37,713 nucleotides of DNA, taken from Anaerolineae bacterium. Lineage in GTDB: Bacteria; Chloroflexota; Anaerolineae; Aggregatilineales; JAFGMM01. This document shows positions 32,425 through 37,713 of the stretch, piece by piece. The translations under genes and the position numbers were made by a program. The notes below the pieces were generated by a model. That model worked only from the letters and a program-made list of their open reading frames with translations, was not told where the DNA came from and made no database searches. The stretch's first letter is position 1, and each line of letters opens with the position of its first letter. The stretch is taken from positions 1 to 37,713 of the forward strand of contig JAFGMM010000231.1 in assembly GCA_016927535.1 (NCBI GenBank), given 5' to 3'.

Positions 32425-35400
32425 CTACCCCCCCACCGCATAAATCACCGTATTGCCCGATTCGCTCGCGTACACCCGCGCCAACAGATTCGCCTCCGCC
32501 ATCGCCTGGAACTTCGCCAGGCCCGCCGGGTCATACGTGGCGCGCTCGGTCTCGCCGATCACGATGTACGAGACATCGTAGCGGTGCAGCATCAGCCAGA
32601 CCTGATTGATATCGGTCGAATTGTACATGGTGCCCACATCGGTCGCGCGGTCCCATATCCAGCTTTGCGGCACAATCGAGCGCTGCTGGCGCTGGTGGTG
32701 GTTCCAGCCGAGCACGGTGGGCATGCCGGTATAGATCGAAACGCGCGCGCCCCAGTGGTACTCGCCCAGGTGCGCTTCTAAAATCACCGGCGTGCCCTGG
32801 ATGTTGTCCTGCATCCAGCGGATCGCGTCGTAATCCTCGCGCAGCGAGAAGTACTGGCCGTTCTCGCCGTGCACCGTGTACTGCATATACGCCATGCCGT
32901 CGAGCGTCTTGGGCGCGTCGTGCGAGAAGCGGTCGGTGAACTTGCCGCGCGTCGCGGTGATCGGGAACAGCGCGCCCACGGTCACCAGGAGCGCGAGGAG
33001 CAGCGTCCACACGAAGCGCGGCGCAGCGTGCCAGCGGTCGCTGGCGCGGAGCAGCCACGTCACCGCCGTGCCGCCCGCCACGCTGAACAGCAGCCACACC
33101 TGGATGTAGAACTTAAAGATCGTGTTCTGCCGCCCGATATCGCCCACCAACACCAGGAACTCGACGCCGATAGTAATTGCCAGCGCCAGCGCCATCGCTG
33201 CCAGCACCATCTGCTTCTCGCGGCCCTGGCCCGAACGGAAGAACAGCAGCACCGCCCACAGCAGCAGCGGCACCGACGCCAGCAGGGATTGGTAGTGGTG
33301 GCGGTAGTAAGCGCCGGTGTCCGGGTCGATGCCGCGATCCGGCGTCTCGATGCCGGCGAACGCCAGGAAAATCGCCACCAACAGCGCCCCGGCGACCAAC
33401 CCGATAACCGCCATGACGAGCCAGAACTTGCCGCGCAGCGCGCCGACCTTCGTCCGCGCCAACCACACGCCCGTCTCCCAGACCAGCAGACTGGCGACCA
33501 GGAACAAGAAAATACCGTGCATGTCCAGGTAGGCCCACAGCGGGGTCACGTCGCCGCTCTGGTAGAACTGCACCGAACTGTAGGCCGTATCAAACCACTC
33601 GTCGAACGGCAGCGCCGCCAGCATCATCATCCCGAAGAAGGCCAACACCTCGCCGGTCCACCGCACCGCGAAGCGCTTGACCGGCGCTTCCAGCCGCGCG
33701 AAGCTCAGCGCCGCCAGCAGCACCGCGCCGGCCAGGGCATACGTGATCCACGTAACCGGGTTGTTCGACACCAGCGTGAGCGCCGCCATACCCAGCACGT
33801 ACAGCCCCGGCAGCCCGATCAGCCCCGCATGCCACCAGCGCGCGCCCAGCCACGCCCACAGCGAGCACCGGATATCGCGCAGGAAGCGCAGCAGGTTAGC
33901 GAACGATAGGACCAGCACCGCCGCCAGGATGTAAGTGATCCAGTCCCAATGGTTGGTTGGGTTGAGCAGGCCCACCATCAGCGCGCCGAGCGCCAGCGCC
34001 AAGCCGTTGAAGAACCAGCCGCGCTTCTGTTCGGCGCCCTGGATTTGATCCACCGCCCAGGCCATCACCAGCAGCGTCATCGGCATGGCGATCATGTGCG
34101 CGTGCAGGTCGGCATACAGAAACGTGAAGTATGGGAATTCGTTAATCGCGTTGCCGTGGAAGGACTCCAGCACGCGGCTCGGCTGCCAATACCAATGATG
34201 CGGCGCGACCATCAGCGGCGCGCCGCTGAGCACCCGGTTTATGCCCTCCGTGATCTGCGCGAACGCGGGCGACGGTTGGGTGTAGACATCCCAGCCGCCG
34301 GTCTTCGCCAGGCCGCCCGCGAGCACGCGCGGCGTATCGAGATTGCCCAACACCACCGCCAGGATCAGCGCCGCCGCGCCGGCCGCCCACGGGCTGGTGT
34401 GCCGGCTCACCCAGCGATTCATGCCATCTTTCGGGACGCGCGCCCGCAGCCCTGCCGCCAGGTTGAACGCCACCGAAAACGCGCCGATGCCGGTCAGAGC
34501 ATAGAGCATGGGGATAATCAGGTTGTAAGCGACGGCAGGCGTCACGCCCAGCAGCAGCACCGGCGCGCCCACGATCACGTAGCCGAAGTAGTAGTAGTTG
34601 ATGTACCCGCCGGCAAACCACGGGTCGAGCGGCGGGAAGGTGGTGCTGCGCAGCACCGCATTGAAATACGCAAAGTCCATCGGCTTCTCGCCGCCGGTGA
34701 TGTTATGCCACAGGTCGGGGTTGTTCATGCGGATGTATACCCAGAACAGGTACAGGCCGAAGGTAATCAACTCGAAGACCAGCAGCCACCGCCAGCGCGT
34801 GCGCACATACGCGGTGATCGCTTGGTGGCGGTAGACCAGCAGCGCCATGCTGAACAGCGCCAGCGCCACAAACGCCAGCGTCACGCCGGCCTGGTTCCAC
34901 AGCGGCAGGCCCAGACCGGTCAGCGCCCACGGCAGCCACCCGATGACGACCAATCCCAGCACTTTCGCCAGCGGGTAGGCTTTATCGGCCAGGGCGGGCA
35001 GCGCCGCGAACAACACCGGCCACGCCGCCCATCCCAGCACCAGCACCAGCGCCCACCAGGCGAGCACCGCGAAAAGATCGCTCGTGCTTAAGGGACCCTC
35101 CGCGTCGAAGCGCTCGGACCAGGTGCCGCCGGCGGTCTGCTGCTGCCACATCTGCTCCGGCAGTTGCAGCAGCGTCGGCGACTTAGAAGCGGCGTCGGCG
35201 CGCGGGCGCCCGTTGGCAGCGACCTCGTCCAGGTTAATCGATTCGAGGATGGCGCGCGCCCGCGCCGGGTCGTAGTTCTCGGCCCGGCGGAAGACCAGCA
35301 CAATCGGATGGTCGTAGACGTGGAAAGCTTCCTCGGCGAAGCGGTCGTAAAGCTCGATGGGGCCGACGCCGGGGAAGGAGTAGAACGCCCGCACCAGCTC

Positions 35401-37590
35401 GTAGCCCAGTTCGCCGGAGAAAAGCGCCTGGTAATAGCGGATGCTCATCGGCCAGCGCAGCGGGTTGCGCGCGAGCGAATCGTAGAAGCGGTTGCTGCTG
35501 ATGGTGATGTAATCGGCGCGGTCGAGGTTGTAGAGCATCAGTTCGCGCTTGAATTCCACGTCTTCGTAGGCCATATGCATGCGCAGACTTTGGTAGTAGC
35601 CCATGCCGAAGCCGTCCCAGCTATCGACCTTGTGCGGCACCGGGTCGTCCCACGGCCCCTCGTCGGCGATGACCGCGCCCGCCGTGGTGATGGGCTGCCC
35701 CCCCAGGGCTTGCACAACCAGGTAGTAATATCCGCCCGCCTCAAGCTGCACCGGCTCCTCTAGCGCGATCTCGACCGCATCGCCCAGCGGATACGCCGGC
35801 GCGCCGAAATCCGCCGTAATCTGGCCCGCGCCGAGTACCTCCGTGCCCGCCGGGTCGTTGGCGATGCTCACGCGGAAGGTCTCCGCGCCGGGGTCGCGCA
35901 GCGGGTCGCCCAGGTGCGGGACGATCACGCTCGTCACCACGCCGCCGGTGGGCGCAGTGAAGCCCACCGGGTAAGGCTGCGTGTTGTCGAAGCGGCTGGC
36001 GCTGGCGACAAACTCCGCGTCGGTGTCGATCACCTCGTCGTCGCCGGTCTGCCATGGGCTGTTCGGGAAGGCCAGGCTCACCAGCTTGCGCGCGCCGTCC
36101 GCGCCTTCGATGTAGAAGCCCACGTCGCCCGGCACGTTGTCACGGAACCACTCGGAGGCCGCCACGCGCGTAAAGGTGCGCCGGTAGATGCCGGTGAAGC
36201 CATAAGCATAAAGCGCAGTGTAGCCAAGCGTGAGCGCCAGCAGCGCCGCCGCGCCCGCTACCGCAACCCTCCGCGTCGAGGACCTCTGTAGGAGCAAGGC
36301 GACGCCTTGCCCTTGCCCAAGCCGGCGCGCCGCCTTCAGCATCTCCAGCAGAATCCACGCGGCAAGGACGCACAACAGCGGGTAGAGGATGACGTAGTAG
36401 CGCATGCTCATCACCCACTGCCGGCCCTGCCAGCCGAAGTAGATGAGAATCCACGCCGCCGGGAGCAGCGGGCGCGTCCAGCCGGGCCGGCCCCGGATCA
36501 CCCGCCACACGCCCCACGCCCAGCCGAGCCATGCCATCACGCCCAACGGGACGCCCAGCCCCCACACGACGATGTTCTCCAGCGCAAAGAGGTACGGCGT
36601 GCGGCTGGCCCACTGGTGGTTAGGCGGGAAGTCTGCCTGCCCCGATACCTGCGCCGCCACGGTCTGCATCTGGTTCATCCAGCTTGGGTTGATCGAGACA
36701 TTGTAGAGGTTCGGGCCGGCGAAGGCGTAGGGCATCGCCACGCGGAACACCACGACCGATATCACGCCTGCCAACACCAGCAGCCCGAAGCCGCGCACCA
36801 GGATGCGCTGGCGCTCGCCCGGCGCAATCCCCACCTCCAGGACCGGCAGCACGCGCACCAGCGCCGCCAATACCAGCACCCCCGCAAGCGGCACGACGTT
36901 CACCCGCGACGCCACCGCCGCGCCGAACAGCACACCGAAGCCGGCGTAGTCGTACCACCGGTCGCCGTCCAGGACGCGGACGGCAAACCACATCGTCGCC
37001 GTCACGGTCAGCGTGGTGAAGGCGTCTACGGTGAAGAAGTGCGAAAGCTGAATCGGGAGCACCGCGCCGGCGTAGAACATCGCCGCCAGCAGCCCGGCCC
37101 ACTTATTGAACAACTGCCGTCCGATCAAGAAGGTGAACAGAATCGTTATCAGGTCCGCCGCCGCCGAGACGCTGCGCCCGATCAGGTGCACGCCGCTGTA
37201 ACCGATGTGCACCGGGTCGCCGGTAAGCGCCGCGACGATAGACGCCGCGCCCTTGACGATGAACAGCGGCAAGGTGCCGTAGACGTAGAAGCCAAAGCCG
37301 ACGTTGTTTGGGTTGAGCTGCGAGCGGTCGGTATCGAAGTAGCCGGGGGTTTCCGGGTCGGTCGAGAACAGGGTCGCTGTGCCGAGCGCCGACGCGACCT
37401 GCGTCAGAAAGCGCTCGTCCGGGTGCAGGTGCGTGTACTCGTCCCAGTTCTGCCCGACGAAGCGGAGATAGGCCGCCGCGAGCAGGGTCAGCGCCAGCAG
37501 CGCCGCGATGAGCAGATTCTCGCGGGTCAGGTGTGCGGCGCGCCGCGCCGCTCCAATCGGTCCGGTGGGTGTGTTTTGAGCGTCAGTCAT
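32425..37590 (-). CDS. Giant fusion: GT-C glycosyltransferase-like N-terminus plus DUF2298 C-terminus
   Basis: Protein of 1721 residues, by far the longest here. Residues about 25-480 are a PMT/ArnT-like membrane region with the outer-loop acidic motif HPDERF (56-61) and FFTVDAFTTL, both typical of GT-C enzymes. About 480-830 is largely soluble and probably extracytoplasmic, with an Ig-like part (FRVSIANDPAGTEVLGAG). From about 850 a second membrane region begins with the DUF2298 motif GGEKPMDFAYFNAVLRSTTFPPLDPW and NYYYFGY (about 994-1000), ending IYTGMPTVLGWNHHQRQQR and a short soluble tail. The C-terminal half is thus paralogous to the next gene. A dispersed hairpin is translated in frame at about 424-435 (LGQGQGVALLLQRSS). 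The ATG has a weak GGAT site. First gene of the cluster. Confidence 0.88.
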   Translation of the reverse strand: MTDAQNTPTGPIGAARRAAHLTRENLLIAALLALTLLAAAYLRFVGQNWDEYTHLHPDERFLTQVASALGTATLFSTDPETPGYFDTDRSQLNPNNVGFGFYVYGTLPLFIVKGAASIVAALTGDPVHIGYSGVHLIGRSVSAAADLITILFTFLIGRQLFNKWAGLLAAMFYAGAVLPIQLSHFFTVDAFTTLTVTATMWFAVRVLDGDRWYDYAGFGVLFGAAVASRVNVVPLAGVLVLAALVRVLPVLEVGIAPGERQRILVRGFGLLVLAGVISVVVFRVAMPYAFAGPNLYNVSINPSWMNQMQTVAAQVSGQADFPPNHQWASRTPYLFALENIVVWGLGVPLGVMAWLGWAWGVWRVIRGRPGWTRPLLPAAWILIYFGWQGRQWVMSMRYYVILYPLLCVLAAWILLEMLKAARRLGQGQGVALLLQRSSTRRVAVAGAAALLALTLGYTALYAYGFTGIYRRTFTRVAASEWFRDNVPGDVGFYIEGADGARKLVSLAFPNSPWQTGDDEVIDTDAEFVASASRFDNTQPYPVGFTAPTGGVVTSVIVPHLGDPLRDPGAETFRVSIANDPAGTEVLGAGQITADFGAPAYPLGDAVEIALEEPVQLEAGGYYYLVVQALGGQPITTAGAVIADEGPWDDPVPHKVDSWDGFGMGYYQSLRMHMAYEDVEFKRELMLYNLDRADYITISSNRFYDSLARNPLRWPMSIRYYQALFSGELGYELVRAFYSFPGVGPIELYDRFAEEAFHVYDHPIVLVFRRAENYDPARARAILESINLDEVAANGRPRADAASKSPTLLQLPEQMWQQQTAGGTWSERFDAEGPLSTSDLFAVLAWWALVLVLGWAAWPVLFAALPALADKAYPLAKVLGLVVIGWLPWALTGLGLPLWNQAGVTLAFVALALFSMALLVYRHQAITAYVRTRWRWLLVFELITFGLYLFWVYIRMNNPDLWHNITGGEKPMDFAYFNAVLRSTTFPPLDPWFAGGYINYYYFGYVIVGAPVLLLGVTPAVAYNLIIPMLYALTGIGAFSVAFNLAAGLRARVPKDGMNRWVSRHTSPWAAGAAALILAVVLGNLDTPRVLAGGLAKTGGWDVYTQPSPAFAQITEGINRVLSGAPLMVAPHHWYWQPSRVLESFHGNAINEFPYFTFLYADLHAHMIAMPMTLLVMAWAVDQIQGAEQKRGWFFNGLALALGALMVGLLNPTNHWDWITYILAAVLVLSFANLLRFLRDIRCSLWAWLGARWWHAGLIGLPGLYVLGMAALTLVSNNPVTWITYALAGAVLLAALSFARLEAPVKRFAVRWTGEVLAFFGMMMLAALPFDEWFDTAYSSVQFYQSGDVTPLWAYLDMHGIFLFLVASLLVWETGVWLARTKVGALRGKFWLVMAVIGLVAGALLVAIFLAFAGIETPDRGIDPDTGAYYRHHYQSLLASVPLLLWAVLLFFRSGQGREKQMVLAAMALALAITIGVEFLVLVGDIGRQNTIFKFYIQVWLLFSVAGGTAVTWLLRASDRWHAAPRFVWTLLLALLVTVGALFPITATRGKFTDRFSHDAPKTLDGMAYMQYTVHGENGQYFSLREDYDAIRWMQDNIQGTPVILEAHLGEYHWGARVSIYTGMPTVLGWNHHQRQQRSIVPQSWIWDRATDVGTMYNSTDINQVWLMLHRYDVSYIVIGETERATYDPAGLAKFQAMAEANLLARVYASESGNTVIYAVGG
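36288..36319. repeat. REP-like hairpin inside the 1721-residue gene
   Basis: GCAAGGCG-A-CGCCTTGC (36294-36310) is a perfect 8-bp stem around one base, preceded by GTAGGA. It resembles the hairpins at 199-219 and 26574-26605 (GTAGGRGC..., GGAGCAAG). It encodes GQGQGVALLLQ, in a loop between two predicted transmembrane helices, without breaking the frame. Confidence 0.6.
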
Positions 37591-37667
37591 AGGCGATCCA
37601 GGTTTTTAACCGCGAATAATGCAAATAAGTGTGTTGGTCAAGACGATGATTGACAATGCCAATTCTT

Positions 37668-37713
37668 CCCCTCACCCCCTGGCCCCCTCGCCCACGCCGG
37701 GGCGAGGGGGAAA
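37668..37713. repeat. Copy of the C/G-run stem-loop repeat at the window end
   Basis: CCCCTCACCCCCTGGCCCCC begins a copy of the first module of the dnaK-dnaJ element (13453-13495). The stem differs by paired changes (CTCTCCC/GGGGAGAG there, CTCGCCC/GGGGCGAG here). The window ends at or near its end. The 37591-37667 stretch upstream of the fusion gene shows nothing else clear. Confidence 0.75.

Overview
The window is a GC-rich bacterial chromosome segment with tightly packed genes and mixed ATG/GTG/TTG starts. It most likely comes from the Chloroflexota (Anaerolineae-like). The main reason is a cluster of giant membrane proteins of the Chlor_Arch_YYY (TIGR03662/DUF2298) and TIGR03663 types, families known mainly from Chloroflexi and archaea. 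A CIRCE-controlled hrcA-grpE-dnaK-dnaJ order, an rpmH-rnpA-yidD-yidC-jag cluster and many lipoproteins fit this. The assignment is inference from gene content; no 16S or other phylogenetic marker was tested.

Layout. Positions 1-282 hold dispersed palindromic repeats. 283-4003 (minus strand) carries a LysM lipoprotein, a small membrane protein with a glycine hendecad repeat, and a uronate-catabolism pair (SDR oxidoreductase plus glucuronate isomerase uxaC). 4229-6775 (plus) carries a membrane-anchored alpha/beta hydrolase, a divergent transaldolase-like protein and a SAM methyltransferase. 6823-9369 (minus) is a secreted 848-residue protein with four 114-residue repeats. 9556-14753 (plus) is the heat-shock operon behind a perfect CIRCE element, with a repeat element inserted between dnaK and dnaJ. 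14767-21135 (minus) carries a GNAT acetyltransferase overlapping a DHH-CBS-CCA nucleotidyltransferase fusion, and a DUF2723 membrane protein. 21279-27529 (plus) carries a small lipoprotein, then rpmH, rnpA, yidD, a double-propeller lipoprotein, yidC and khpB/jag behind a strong promoter, then a PfkB-family kinase. 27504-37590 (minus) is a three-gene cluster: a 1721-residue GT-C/DUF2298 fusion, a 1004-residue DUF2298 protein and a 633-residue TIGR03663 protein.

How the genes work together. HrcA should repress its own operon through CIRCE, and DnaK/DnaJ/GrpE form one chaperone machine. L34, RnpA, YidD, YidC and KhpB form the classic translation/RNA-processing/membrane-insertion cluster, here with an added lipoprotein that combines TolB-like and BamB-like repeats. 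The last three genes plus the DUF2723 protein give the window four very large GT-C-like polytopic membrane proteins, which suggests lipid-linked or cell-surface glycosylation, although substrates are unknown.

The most notable signals are: (1) dispersed palindromic repeats that have entered membrane-protein genes without breaking the frame, always in loops between predicted helices; (2) the GT-C+DUF2298 fusion with a second DUF2298 paralogue and TIGR03663 as one apparent operon; (3) the propeller lipoprotein embedded between yidD and yidC; (4) the glycine-hendecad membrane protein; and (5) the four-repeat secreted protein. No CRISPR array, tRNA, rRNA, transposase or phage gene was seen.
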